The notes under the pieces were generated by a model. It was not told where the DNA came from, searched no databases, and saw only the letters and a list, made by a program, of their open reading frames with translations. This document shows, one piece after another, positions 1-10,425 of a DNA stretch of 64,000 bases. The translations under genes were made by a program, and so were the position numbers. This DNA comes from Candidatus Microgenomates bacterium (GTDB lineage: Bacteria > Patescibacteriota > Microgenomatia > UBA1406 > HO2-37-13b), in the NCBI GenBank assembly GCA_025449735.1, contig JANWIV010000002.1, forward strand, positions 213,020 through 277,019. The letters are read 5' to 3'. The number at the start of each line of letters is the position of its first letter. Positions within the stretch are counted from its first letter, which is position 1.

Positions 1-1185
1 ATACTTGTTGGAATGGCTTTAAACTGCGATATTGCCAAGGTTTCTAAATTTGACCGCAAACATTATTTTTATCCTGACTTACCAAAAGGTTATCAAATTA
101 GTCAATATGATCAGCCCCTTGCAAAGCAAGGGAAATTCGAAATTCGAAATTCGCCCGCCCTGAGCGAGGCCGAAGGGAAATTCGAAATTGAAAAAACGAT
201 TGAAATTAAACGAGTTCATTTGGAAGAAGACACCGGCAAACTCATTCATGAAGGTAGCGATACGCTCGTCGATTTTAACCGCGCCGGGGTGCCCTTATTA
301 GAAATTGTGACTGAGCCTGATTTTGATAGTAGTGATACAGTTAAGTATTTTCTAGAAGAGCTGCAGGTATTGATGCGACACTTGGGTGTGTCGGATGCCG
401 ATATGGAAAAAGGCTCAATGCGCTTGGAACCAAATATCTCGCTACGCGAAGTAACAAGTAACAAGAAACAAGAAACAAATTCGGACAATTTACCAAAATA
501 CAAAGTAGAAATTAAAAATATTAATTCATTCCGGTTTGCTAAAGCGGCGATTGATTATGAACTAGCTCGTCATCAAGAGCTTCTTGAAAAAGGAGAGACG
601 CCGGAGCAAGAGACTCGCGGTTGGGACAGTGTACATAAACGTACGGTCAGCCAGCGAACCAAGGAAGGGGAGGCTGATTATCGCTATTTTCCCGAGCCCG
701 ATATTCCACCAATGGAATTTAGCGATGAAGATTTAAAAAAGATTAAAGAATCTATGCCCGAGTTACCTCAAGATCGATTAAACCGTTTTGTCTCCCAATA
801 TGGTATTAAACATAGTGATGCCTTTACCATTACAAGGAATTTGAAATTAGCTGATTATTATGAAGCAGTATGCAATCTCATCGAGAATAAACAATTTGTG
901 GCTTCTGTCATTGTTAATAAAAAGCTATCAACAGATCATAGTGCAGAGGAATTTGCCAAAGCAGTAATAATAATGGCAAAACCTAAAGAAACGGATGTTG
1001 ATATGCTAGAGCAGGCTATAGATCAAGTCTTCTCTCAAAACAGCTCTGCAATTGCGGACTTCAAATCCGGTAAAGAAAATGCCATGCAGTTCTTAGTGGG
1101 TCAAGTAATGCGGGAACTCAAGGGCCAAGCCGATGCCAATCAAGTCAAGGAAGCAATTATGAAGAGATTAGAAAGCGAGAAATGA
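1..1185 (+). CDS. gatB: Asp/Glu-tRNA amidotransferase subunit B, 5'-truncated by the window
   Basis: Subunit B of GatCAB, which amidates Glu-tRNA(Gln) and/or Asp-tRNA(Asn) in cells lacking the direct synthetases. The frame is open from base 1, so the true N-terminus lies outside the window; the ATG at 13 sits inside the conserved ALNC...SKFDRK segment and is internal. Visible signatures are YFYPDLPKGYQISQYDQP, HLEEDTGK and a C-terminal YqeY-like helical tail ending at TGA 1183-1185. Two insertions look foreign to the family: 45 bp in frame at 145-189, flanked by a 15-bp direct repeat, and an AAGTAAC/AAGAAAC-rich stretch at 450-478. dnaE follows after 41 bp. Identification is secure; that the inserts are tolerated in the protein is inferred from the open frame. 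Confidence 0.95.
   Translation: MLVGMALNCDIAKVSKFDRKHYFYPDLPKGYQISQYDQPLAKQGKFEIRNSPALSEAEGKFEIEKTIEIKRVHLEEDTGKLIHEGSDTLVDFNRAGVPLLEIVTEPDFDSSDTVKYFLEELQVLMRHLGVSDADMEKGSMRLEPNISLREVTSNKKQETNSDNLPKYKVEIKNINSFRFAKAAIDYELARHQELLEKGETPEQETRGWDSVHKRTVSQRTKEGEADYRYFPEPDIPPMEFSDEDLKKIKESMPELPQDRLNRFVSQYGIKHSDAFTITRNLKLADYYEAVCNLIENKQFVASVIVNKKLSTDHSAEEFAKAVIIMAKPKETDVDMLEQAIDQVFSQNSSAIADFKSGKENAMQFLVGQVMRELKGQADANQVKEAIMKRLESEK
130..189 (+). repeat. in-frame palindromic repeat insertion inside gatB
   Basis: The 15-bp word GGGAAATTCGAAATT occurs at 130-144 and again at 175-189, with a 30-bp GC-rich core between (145-174) containing CCCTGAGCGAGGCCGAAGGG. The unit adds 15 codons (…SPALSEAEG…) without breaking the frame. 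The core resembles the CTGAGCGAAGTCGAAGG-type palindromes dispersed in many bacterial genomes, and the AATTCGAAATTCG part recurs in the 23S insertion at 12783-12939. Confidence 0.75.
450..478 (+). repeat. low-complexity text inside gatB
   Basis: AAGTAAC/AAGAAAC/AAATTC words are repeated in tandem inside the coding frame, in a place where GatB proteins normally run directly into the KVEIKNINSF segment. It looks like the same kind of word-repeat text found between genes here (for example 1186-1222). Confidence 0.5.
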
Positions 1186-1222
1186 AATATTTTACATTTT
1201 ACTTTTTACATTTTACATTTTC
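1186..1222 (+). repeat. TTTTACA word repeats between gatB and dnaE
   Basis: ATTTTACATTTT/ACTTTTTACATTTT words are repeated between the gatB stop and the dnaE start. No promoter or Shine-Dalgarno site is evident, so dnaE probably shares the gatB transcript. Confidence 0.6.
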
Positions 1223-1226
1223 CTAA

Positions 1227-4200
1227 ATGTCATTTACTCATCTACATGTTCATTCGGAATATTCTCTACTTGATGGACTTATAAAAATTCCTGATTTGGT
1301 GGCGGCGGTAAAAGCGCAAGGTGGGACGGCCGTAGCTCTTACCGATCATGGAGCGATGCATGGCGCCTTTCAATTTTATTTGGAATGTTTGGATCAGGGG
1401 ATAAAGCCAATTATTGGACTTGAAGCTTATAAAGCTGCTGGTAGCAGGCATGATAGGCCAGAACATAGCAAACGAGACCATTTCCATCTCACGATTTTGG
1501 CGAAAAATTATATTGGTTACAAGAATTTAATTGCCTTAACAAGTGCCTCACATCTTGAAGGTTTTCATTATAAACCCAGACTCGATTTTGAGCTTTTGGA
1601 ACAATATCATGAAGGGATTATTGTGTTATCAGGTTGTGGATCGAGCGAGATCTCAATGGCGATTAAAGATAACCAACATAATAAGGCGGAGGAATTGGTA
1701 AAAAAATACTCATCAATCTTTGGAGATGATTTTTATATTGAAATACAACGATCAGCAATTACCTCAGATGAGGCTAATCTCAACACGGAGTTGGTTAAAT
1801 TATCAAGGAAATTCGCCGTTCCAATTGTGGCGACTAATGATGTCCATTATTTGACTTCCGATCAAGCCTATGCTCAAGAAATCTTACTTTGCATTCAAAC
1901 TCAACGCACCATTCTTGAAAAAAATCGAGGCATGTCGATGTTTGACGTGCCAGAGTTTTACCTCAAGACTGAAGCGGAGATGAAGGGCCTTTTTATTGAT
2001 ATTCCTGAGGCTATTGAAAATACTAAGCGCATAGCTGACAGTGTCGACCTAACCATACCTTATGGTAATTGGATTCTACCGAAATTCGTCACGCCTGATA
2101 AATCAACCTCAAGTGATTATTTGCGAAGTTTGACCTATCTAAAAGCCAAGGAGAGACTTGCCGTCACTGATGAGGTAAAAAAAAGAATTGATTATGAGCT
2201 TTCGGTAATTGATCGCAAGGGTTATTCGACCTATTTTTTAGTGGTACAAGATTTTGTCAACTGGGCTAAAGCTCAAGCTATTGCCGTTGGTCCGGGAAGA
2301 GGCTCAGCCGCCGGGTCGCTTGTTGCTTACTGTCTTAACATTACTGATATCAATCCGCTGGCCTATAATTTACCATTTGAGCGCTTCCTAAACCCAGATC
2401 GACCGACACCACCTGATTTTGATATTGACTTTGCTGATGCGAGACGCGACGAAGTGCTTGAGTATGTGACGAAAAAATATGGAGAAGATAATGTGGCGCA
2501 AATAATTACCTTTGGTCGAATGGAGGCACGTCTTGCGGTGCGAGATGTCACTCGCGCCTTAGGTCTCTCATATAGTCATGGCGATCGCATTGCCAAAATG
2601 ATCCCGATTGGGAGACAAGGCTTTGCGATGACGATTGATCGTGCCCTTCAAGAAAACCCGGCATTAAAATTCGCTTATGATCATGAAGAAGATGTCAAGA
2701 GGGTTCTCACAATCGCCGCTCAGGTCGAAGGTATAGCGAGACACAGCTCGGTACATGCGGCCGGAGTGGTTTTGTCTGATAAAAATCTGACTGAATATGT
2801 ACCGCTTCAAAAAGAAACCAAAGGCGATAAGATTATTACTCAATATGATATGTATTCGCTTGATTTGAACGCGGTCTCTGGTGCGCGGGCCGTGGGCCTT
2901 CTCAAAATGGATTTCTTAGGCTTAAGAAATTTGACAATAATTGAACAAGCACTAAAATTTGTACGACAAACCAAAGGAATTGAGATTGATATTCACAACG
3001 TGCCTCTTGATGATAAGGGCACTTACGAGCTAATTGCGGCCGGTAAGACAATTGGTGTCTTTCAGCTAGAATCACGTGGTATGAGGCAGCTGGCGATCGA
3101 TTTGAAGCCGACTAAACTTTCGGATATTGCCGCTATGGTTGCGCTCTATCGACCTGGGCCGATGGATCTTATCCCCTCATTCTTGGGAGGTAAAAAAAAT
3201 ATCAAGTCAATTAAATACCTCCATGCGGATCTTAAACCAATTCTAGGTGAGACCTACGGAGTGCTTGTTTATCAGGAGCAAGTGATGGAAATTGCCAATC
3301 AAATTGCCGGTTTTACCATGTCAGAGGCTGATAATTTGAGAATGGCAATGGGAAAAAAGAAGAAATCGCTGATGCAAAAGGAAAAGGAAAAATTCTTAAA
3401 AAAAACTCAAGAGAGAGGTTATACCAAGGCGCTATCGGAGAAGATCTTTGGTTTTATTGAAAAATTTGTCGGTTATGGTTTTAACAAACCTCATTCGGCA
3501 AGCTACGGCCTGATTGCCTATTGGACCGGTTATATGAAAGCAAACTACCCAGTGGAATATATGACGGCGCTCTTGTCAGCAGAACTTCAGGGTTCGGCAG
3601 GATCGGCACGCGAGGTCAAGGTTTTTGCCGCTCTTGAGGAATGCCGAGCCATGAAGATAGCGGTCCAACCACCGGATATTAATAAATCCAGTGAGGATTT
3701 TAGCATTGAGAATGGGGGAATTCGATTTGGATTGTCAGCAGTCAAAAATGTCGGGCGAGCCGCCATTGAATCGATCCTTGAGGTGAGAAGTAAGAAAGGC
3801 TTTACTGGTTTTAAGGAATTTCTGACTCAGGTTGATCTAAGACGCGTAAATAAGAAAACAATTGAAAGCCTGATAAAATCCGGCGCTTTTGATCAATTTG
3901 GGACTCGAGCGGCGCTTTTGGTTTACTACTCGCAAATTCATGAGGAGGTGCAGAAGGGTAAGCTAGATCTCGCCGCTGGTCAAGTGGGTTTGTTTGCCGA
4001 CTCAAGCTCCTCTATTATTATTGATGATATTCCTGATACGCCGGAATTTGATGAAGATGAAATAGTAGTCATTGAGAAGGAAGTATTTGGCTTCTCACTC
4101 TCCAGTAGCCCCTTGGCTAAATATAAGTCGGCGATTGAGTCAAAGATCTCAATAAAAATCGGTGAAATAGGCAGCGCTGATATTGGCAAGATCCATATCA

Positions 4201-4454
4201 TCGGCGGTAGTATTTCCAAAGTTAAATTTATCACCACTAAAAAAAATAACAGTCGGATGGCTTTTGCGACAATTTATGATGAGACTGGTAGTATTGAGCT
4301 GGTGATATTTCCTAATCTTTTCAAAGAGACGATTTCCCTTTGGCAAGAAAGCACGCCAGTGCTACTTAAAGGTCGTATTGACGAAAAGGGGGCAGCAGTG
4401 GCGGTTATTGTTGACCGGGCGGTTGATCTATCTAAAGTTGCTCAAGCCAACTGA
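1227..4454 (+). CDS. dnaE: DNA polymerase III subunit alpha
   Basis: Replicative polymerase, 1075 residues, a normal DnaE length. Domains in order: PHP domain from the N-terminus (HLHVHSEYSLLDG, residues 5-17), the polymerase core with GPGRGSAAGSLVAYC near 355 and PDFDIDFAD at 396-404 (catalytic D399 and D401), the third acidic residue D562 in KMDFLGL, then finger, HhH and C-terminal OB-fold segments (from about 970, GKIHIIGGSISKVKF onward). There is no visible signal for its own promoter; the start at 1227 lies 41 bp after gatB. Its stop is 2 bp before the ATP synthase operon, so readthrough from replication genes into atp genes is likely. Nothing essential appears to be missing. Confidence 0.97.
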   Translation: MSFTHLHVHSEYSLLDGLIKIPDLVAAVKAQGGTAVALTDHGAMHGAFQFYLECLDQGIKPIIGLEAYKAAGSRHDRPEHSKRDHFHLTILAKNYIGYKNLIALTSASHLEGFHYKPRLDFELLEQYHEGIIVLSGCGSSEISMAIKDNQHNKAEELVKKYSSIFGDDFYIEIQRSAITSDEANLNTELVKLSRKFAVPIVATNDVHYLTSDQAYAQEILLCIQTQRTILEKNRGMSMFDVPEFYLKTEAEMKGLFIDIPEAIENTKRIADSVDLTIPYGNWILPKFVTPDKSTSSDYLRSLTYLKAKERLAVTDEVKKRIDYELSVIDRKGYSTYFLVVQDFVNWAKAQAIAVGPGRGSAAGSLVAYCLNITDINPLAYNLPFERFLNPDRPTPPDFDIDFADARRDEVLEYVTKKYGEDNVAQIITFGRMEARLAVRDVTRALGLSYSHGDRIAKMIPIGRQGFAMTIDRALQENPALKFAYDHEEDVKRVLTIAAQVEGIARHSSVHAAGVVLSDKNLTEYVPLQKETKGDKIITQYDMYSLDLNAVSGARAVGLLKMDFLGLRNLTIIEQALKFVRQTKGIEIDIHNVPLDDKGTYELIAAGKTIGVFQLESRGMRQLAIDLKPTKLSDIAAMVALYRPGPMDLIPSFLGGKKNIKSIKYLHADLKPILGETYGVLVYQEQVMEIANQIAGFTMSEADNLRMAMGKKKKSLMQKEKEKFLKKTQERGYTKALSEKIFGFIEKFVGYGFNKPHSASYGLIAYWTGYMKANYPVEYMTALLSAELQGSAGSAREVKVFAALEECRAMKIAVQPPDINKSSEDFSIENGGIRFGLSAVKNVGRAAIESILEVRSKKGFTGFKEFLTQVDLRRVNKKTIESLIKSGAFDQFGTRAALLVYYSQIHEEVQKGKLDLAAGQVGLFADSSSSIIIDDIPDTPEFDEDEIVVIEKEVFGFSLSSSPLAKYKSAIESKISIKIGEIGSADIGKIHIIGGSISKVKFITTKKNNSRMAFATIYDETGSIELVIFPNLFKETISLWQESTPVLLKGRIDEKGAAVAVIVDRAVDLSKVAQAN

Positions 4455-4456
4455 AA

Positions 4457-4726
4457 ATGAAATATTTTAATTTAACCTCTGGAATGAAACTAGAGAATTT
4501 AGAGACAAAACCAGTGGTTAAAAAACAAGAAAATTCAATATTGACCCTTGCAAAATATTCTTCTGTCGGGTATTATTTATCAACTCCAATTTTTATTGGA
4601 GTTATTTTGGGTTGGTATTTAGACAAGCATTTAGGTAGCCACCCCAAAGGCATATTAATAAGCATTGTGGTCGGTACGATATTTAGTTTTTTAAATTTAT
4701 TCAAGCTAACCAAAGAGAGCGGATAA
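4457..4726 (+). CDS. AtpZ/AtpI-like F1Fo-ATPase accessory membrane protein
   Basis: An 89-residue protein with a hydrophilic N-terminus and two membrane segments (about 38-56 and 65-82) around the loop DKHLGSHPKG. This is the layout of the AtpZ/AtpI family encoded first in bacterial atp operons, thought to help c-ring assembly or Mg2+ supply. It starts 2 bp after dnaE and ends 4 bp before atpB. An internal ATG (residue 11) could be the true start, because the first ten residues are not needed for the fold. The family call rests on position and hydropathy more than on strict sequence motifs. Confidence 0.75.
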   Translation: MKYFNLTSGMKLENLETKPVVKKQENSILTLAKYSSVGYYLSTPIFIGVILGWYLDKHLGSHPKGILISIVVGTIFSFLNLFKLTKESG

Positions 4727-4730
4727 AAGA

Positions 4731-5456
4731 ATGTTGCATATCAATATTAAACCTGATGTGATCTTTCACCTCGCTTCCTTTCCCGTCTCAAACACCCTTC
4801 TTGCTAGCACCATTGTGGTAGTGCTTTTTTTATTTTTATCTCTATATGTCTCCCACACCGGTAGAAAGTCAACTCTTGCCTTTCTGATTCGATATATCTG
4901 TTTCAAACTTAATGATTTGATTAACTCGATTCTAAAAGATAAGACTAAAGAGTATTTCCCATTACTAGCGTCGCTATTTCTTTATATATTATTTTCAAAT
5001 TGGCTGGGTTTAATTCCTCCAGTAGGGAGTTTGATCGTCGCTGATGTACACAGTCATGAGGTGCCACTGCTTAAGGGTAGCACTGCTGACCTAAATACGA
5101 CGCTTGGTTTAGCAATTTTAGTGTTTGTCGTCTTGCAGATAAGCGGTATTAAATATCTTGGTTTAGGTGGATATGGTGGTAAATTCTTCAATTTCAAGAG
5201 TCCGATTGATTTTTTTACTGGAATATTAGAGCTTGTATCGGAGGTATCAAAAGTGATATCATTTGCTTTTCGACTATTCGGAAATATATTTGCCGGGGAG
5301 GTCTTGATTTTGGTAATGGTTTTTTTGATTCCGGTGTTGGCATCATTTCCTTTCTTAATGCTTGAGATATTTGTGGGTTTTATACAAGCGCTTGTTTTTA
5401 TGATGTTAACCGCCGTATTTTTACAAGTCGCAACTACTGGGCATCATGAAGTATGA
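4731..5456 (+). CDS. atpB: ATP synthase Fo subunit a
   Basis: Subunit a of the Fo sector, 241 residues, providing the proton half-channels beside the c-ring. Several membrane helices are evident. The key motif is SFAFRLFGNIFAGE, whose Arg corresponds to the essential stator arginine (E. coli R210). The C-terminal helix (GFIQALVFMMLTAVFL) matches the conserved GxxQAxVFxxL signature. It lies between the atpZ-like gene and atpE in the standard operon order. Confidence 0.96.
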   Translation: MLHINIKPDVIFHLASFPVSNTLLASTIVVVLFLFLSLYVSHTGRKSTLAFLIRYICFKLNDLINSILKDKTKEYFPLLASLFLYILFSNWLGLIPPVGSLIVADVHSHEVPLLKGSTADLNTTLGLAILVFVVLQISGIKYLGLGGYGGKFFNFKSPIDFFTGILELVSEVSKVISFAFRLFGNIFAGEVLILVMVFLIPVLASFPFLMLEIFVGFIQALVFMMLTAVFLQVATTGHHEV

Positions 5457-5460
5457 AGCT

Positions 5461-5494
5461 GGTAACATGAAGCACAATATTTCATGATTCATGT
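5461..5494. repeat. CATGAA-type word repeat between atpB and atpE
   Basis: Words of the form ACATGAAGCA / TTTCATGATTCATG are repeated and partly self-complementary. The same vocabulary occurs at 14597-14670, 15052-15089 and 29091-29167. Confidence 0.6.
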
Positions 5495-5534
5495 TTTAAG
5501 ATTAATAATGCATATTATAAGTTTCATAAATTTT

Positions 5535-5542
5535 AGGAGGTG
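5535..5542 (+). promoter_or_regulatory. strong Shine-Dalgarno site of atpE
   Basis: AGGAGGTG lies 7 nt before the ATG at 5550. It is one of only two strong Shine-Dalgarno sites noticed in the window and fits the need to make about ten c subunits per complex. Confidence 0.85.
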
Positions 5543-5543
5543 A

Positions 5544-5777
<234 letters not shown>

Positions 5778-5798
5778 AGGACATAAAATACGATACAT

Positions 5799-5838
5799 GT
5801 AGTATGTATTACAAGTAAAAACTTGTATTTCGTACTAC
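5799..5838 (+). promoter_or_regulatory. imperfect 18-bp hairpin between atpE and atpF
   Basis: GTAGTATGTATTACAAGT (5799-5816) pairs with 5821-5838 at 15 of 18 positions around an AAAA loop. There is no U-run, so it is not a classical terminator. It may protect the 3' end of the atpE message or damp transcription, raising the c-to-b ratio; that role is inferred. Confidence 0.6.
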
Positions 5839-5862
5839 ATATTACATATTACATTTTTATTT

Positions 5863-6369
5863 ATGGAAGGATTAGGAATCGATATTAGACTAATGTTTGC
5901 TCAAATTATTAATTTTGGGCTATTTTTCTTTATTTTCAAGCGATTTATAGCGCCCTCATTTTATAAATTTATTGAGAATGAAAAGCTAAAGGAACAAGAA
6001 AAGGATCGATTACTCGCTGAGATGGAAAATAAGCATGCGGAAATTGATAAGAAAGGTAAGCAAATCATCAAAGAAGCCCATGATAATGCTAGCGTGATAT
6101 TAGATGAGGCAAAAGAGGAGGCAAAGAAATTAAAAGAACAGACCTTGAGCGATGCCAAGAGTGAAATCAAACAACTCAAGGAAAAGCTGAATAAGCAATA
6201 TGAAGAAGATAGCAATAGTTTAAAGAAGGATTTGAAAGAGAGTATTATTGTCTCAAGCACCAAGATGGTAGAGCTGGTTTTGCCTGATCTACTCGACAAA
6301 ACAATGCAAAAAAAGTTGACCGAATCAATTGTTAAACATCTTTCCCAGAAGAAGCTATATGAAAATTGA
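5863..6369 (+). CDS. atpF: ATP synthase Fo subunit b
   Basis: Peripheral-stalk subunit b, 168 residues. One N-terminal membrane helix (about 8-28, MFAQIINFGLFFFIFKRF) is followed by a long charged coiled coil (about 35-140) rich in Lys/Glu heptads and a short C-terminal segment. No Shine-Dalgarno site is evident. The end overlaps the start of the delta-subunit gene by 11 bp, so the two are translationally coupled. The length is normal for the family. Confidence 0.93.
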   Translation: MEGLGIDIRLMFAQIINFGLFFFIFKRFIAPSFYKFIENEKLKEQEKDRLLAEMENKHAEIDKKGKQIIKEAHDNASVILDEAKEEAKKLKEQTLSDAKSEIKQLKEKLNKQYEEDSNSLKKDLKESIIVSSTKMVELVLPDLLDKTMQKKLTESIVKHLSQKKLYEN

Positions 6370-6628
6370 TGAAGTCGATGCCGCTCAACTCAAAAAAACT
6401 ATTATCAAAAGTCTCCGTGACATCAAAAAGAAGCGTGTCGTCATAAAAAGCGCTTATAAACTTGATGATGAGGAGTTAAAGTTGTTCGTTGACCAGTTGC
6501 CTCAACTTAAAGATAAGGAATTGATCAACATAGTGCAACCATCATTGATCGGAGGCTTCATTATTGAGGACAGTGAGGGTGTTGTTGACTTGTCTCTTTT
6601 AAGTAGTCTAAATCAATTTAAGAATTAA
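6359..6628 (+). CDS. atpH: ATP synthase F1 delta subunit, C-terminal domain only
   Basis: An 89-residue protein from ATG 6359 (an upstream TTG-type start at 6329 would lie deep inside atpF and is unlikely). The C-terminal half carries the OSCP/delta signature IVQPSLIGGFIIEDSEGVVD, matching the family's DPSLIGGFVI..G..V. Normal delta subunits are about 175-180 residues; the six-helix N-terminal domain that caps the alpha subunits has no counterpart here. The stalk must therefore be attached differently, or another protein supplies that domain. Its place between atpF and atpA fits the assignment. Confidence 0.8.
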   Translation: MKIDEVDAAQLKKTIIKSLRDIKKKRVVIKSAYKLDDEELKLFVDQLPQLKDKELINIVQPSLIGGFIIEDSEGVVDLSLLSSLNQFKN

Positions 6629-6636
6629 TAAATAAC

Positions 6637-8160
6637 ATGACACAAATCAATAAATTAGTTGAAGAAATACAAAATGAGCTGGCTGGCAAGAAGCCAAAAG
6701 TGATGAAGCGAAATGTCGGTTCAGTTTTGGAAGTAAAGGATGAGGTGGTTTTTATTGAGGGTTTGACCGGTATTTCCTATGGAGAGCTACTTGATTTCGG
6801 ACAAGGCAGGATCGGTATGGTGATTGATATGACTGAAGAGCTTGTTGGCGCGATTATTTTTGGTGAATTTGAAAGCATCAAGGAAGGCACTCAAGTTACC
6901 GGAAAAGGGGAAATATTTTCAATACCAGTTGATGACTCTTATCTAGGTAGAGTGGTTGATGCCGTCGGTGCCCCACTTGACGACAGACCAGCGATTAAAT
7001 CAAAAAAATCCGCTTTCATTGATTCAATCGCCCCAGGTGTTATTGAGCGTCGCCCGGTTGACACTCCGCTTCAAACTGGAATAAAAGCCATTGATGCCTT
7101 AATTCCAATCGGTCGGGGCCAAAGAGAGCTTATTATTGGAGACAGAAGAGTGGGCAAAACAACGATTGCGACTGATACAATTCTAGCTCAAGAAGGCACA
7201 GATGTCATTTGCATCTATTGTGCGATTGGGCAACGACGCGGTAGCACGGCCGGAATTGTCGATCTTTTTGAAAAAAGTGGCGCAGTTAAATATACAATTG
7301 TTGTTTCCGCTTCTTCATCGGATCCAGCGGCGATGCAATATATCGCGCCCTACACGGCGACGACTATTGGAGAGTATTTTATGAATCAGGGTCGCCATGT
7401 ATTGATTATTTATGATGACTTGACAAAACATGCTTGGGCCTATCGCCAAGTGTCGCTTATTTTACGCCGCCCAGCAGGAAGAGAAGCTTATCCAGGAGAT
7501 ATTTTTTATCTTCATTCAAGGCTTTTGGAGCGTGCCTCGCAACTCAATGACAAAGCTGGAGGGGGATCTTTGACGGCACTGCCGATAATTGAAACCCAAG
7601 AAGGGGACTTGTCGGCTTATATTCCAACCAATGTCATCTCGATCACTGATGGTCAACTAGTGCTTGATTCAGACCTTTTCAATGCGGGAGTACGACCGGC
7701 AATAAACATTGGCGCCTCAGTCTCTCGTGTTGGTGGCGCGGCGCAGACCAAAGCAATCAAACAAGTCGCTGGAAAGCTAAAAATGGACTTAGCGCAATAT
7801 CGAGAGTTAGCCGCTTTTGCTCAATTCGAGGGAGAGCTTGATGAAGCGACAAAAAAACAACTGGATCGCGGCTCAAGAATGACGACATTGATGAAGCAGA
7901 AAAAAAACAAGCCTTATCCGTTGTCTCATCAAGTGGTCTTGATTTGGGCAGGAGTTAATGGCTATTTGGATAGGCTCACTAACGAGGAGATTGGTCAATT
8001 TGAAGAAAAATACTTAAATCAAATGTCAGATCGTCATGAAGCAATACTATCGGCGATAGACAAGGAAAAGGTTCTTGATAAGGATGTAGAAAAAAAATTG
8101 CAAGTCGCGGTTGAAAGTTTTATGAATAGTCATTATCCAGTTGAGGCAAATAAATCATGA
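6637..8160 (+). CDS. atpA: ATP synthase F1 subunit alpha
   Basis: Non-catalytic nucleotide-binding subunit, 507 residues. The Walker A motif is GDRRVGKT, and the family signature PAINIGASVSRVGG occurs near residue 353. The N-terminal beta-barrel begins with VGSVLEVKDEVVFIEGL. The stop overlaps the atpG start (ATGA at 8157-8160), implying translational coupling. Confidence 0.97.
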   Translation: MTQINKLVEEIQNELAGKKPKVMKRNVGSVLEVKDEVVFIEGLTGISYGELLDFGQGRIGMVIDMTEELVGAIIFGEFESIKEGTQVTGKGEIFSIPVDDSYLGRVVDAVGAPLDDRPAIKSKKSAFIDSIAPGVIERRPVDTPLQTGIKAIDALIPIGRGQRELIIGDRRVGKTTIATDTILAQEGTDVICIYCAIGQRRGSTAGIVDLFEKSGAVKYTIVVSASSSDPAAMQYIAPYTATTIGEYFMNQGRHVLIIYDDLTKHAWAYRQVSLILRRPAGREAYPGDIFYLHSRLLERASQLNDKAGGGSLTALPIIETQEGDLSAYIPTNVISITDGQLVLDSDLFNAGVRPAINIGASVSRVGGAAQTKAIKQVAGKLKMDLAQYRELAAFAQFEGELDEATKKQLDRGSRMTTLMKQKKNKPYPLSHQVVLIWAGVNGYLDRLTNEEIGQFEEKYLNQMSDRHEAILSAIDKEKVLDKDVEKKLQVAVESFMNSHYPVEANKS

Positions 8161-9020
8161 ATTTTCGAAAAGTAAGCAAAAAAATTCGATCGATTAGCAA
8201 TGTCGCCAAAATAACACGCGCTATGCAAATGGTGTCGGCGGTCAAGATGAGACGAAGTCAGCAAGCGGCAATTGCAGCGAGGCCTTATACTCAAAAGCTT
8301 GAAGAGGTTTTGTCTAGATTGCTTGCTGCCGGCTCGCTCACGCTATCTGAAATTCCCTATTTGAAACCGCAGTCAGGTGGTAAGACGCTAATTATTCTCG
8401 TTACTTCAAATAAAGGTCTATGTGGTGGGTTTAATTTCAATCTGTTTAAATTTATCATTAAATCTCAAGAATTAGAAAATTGTGATTTTATTGCCGTTGG
8501 CAACAAAGGCGCTCACTTTGCATCTCGGACAGCTCGCCAAATTGCTGATTTCGCGACCGAACCACTTATAGATAATGCAGGCGCTATTTTTGCCTCCGCT
8601 CGGGAAGCCTATTTTAGTGGTCAATATAGTCAAGTGAAGTTAGTTTACAATCGCTATTTATCAGCGATGTCTTTTACCCCGTATGAGGAAAGTTTTTTAC
8701 CAGTGAATAATGTCGTTGACCTAACCGGAGAGTCTATTTCAGAGACGACCACTGCCTATACAATTGAGCCGCTAAGCGAAGCGATGATGATCTCAGTAAT
8801 TGAAGATTTGTTAACCCAGAAAATAAGGTCGGCGATTCTTGATAGTCAGGCCGCTGAGCACTCAGCTAGGATGATGGCAATGAAAGCCGCGACAGACAAT
8901 GCGGTTGAGTTAATTGGCAATCTAACCCTATATCGAAACAAATTGCGCCAAGCCAGTATTACCAGTGAGCTTTTGGAAATGACTGCAGCTCAAGAGTCTA
9001 CGGCAGAAAAGAATTTTTAA
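8157..9020 (+). CDS. atpG: ATP synthase F1 subunit gamma
   Basis: Central rotor shaft, 287 residues. The N-terminal helix contains the conserved ISNVAKITRAMQMVSAVKM, and the C-terminal helix contains MMAMKAATDNAVELIGNLTLYRNKLRQ; together these form the coiled-coil shaft. TSNKGLCGGFN marks the central Rossmann-like domain. The start overlaps the atpA stop by 4 bp. Confidence 0.96.
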   Translation: MNFRKVSKKIRSISNVAKITRAMQMVSAVKMRRSQQAAIAARPYTQKLEEVLSRLLAAGSLTLSEIPYLKPQSGGKTLIILVTSNKGLCGGFNFNLFKFIIKSQELENCDFIAVGNKGAHFASRTARQIADFATEPLIDNAGAIFASAREAYFSGQYSQVKLVYNRYLSAMSFTPYEESFLPVNNVVDLTGESISETTTAYTIEPLSEAMMISVIEDLLTQKIRSAILDSQAAEHSARMMAMKAATDNAVELIGNLTLYRNKLRQASITSELLEMTAAQESTAEKNF

Positions 9021-9027
9021 GTTATAA

Positions 9028-10407
<1,380 letters not shown>

Positions 10408-10425
10408 GACCGTCAAAAGTATAAT

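Noticed and set aside
13..1185. gatB starting at the ATG at base 13
   Set aside because: The frame is open to base 1 and residues before and after base 13 fit the middle of GatB, so the gene simply begins outside the window.
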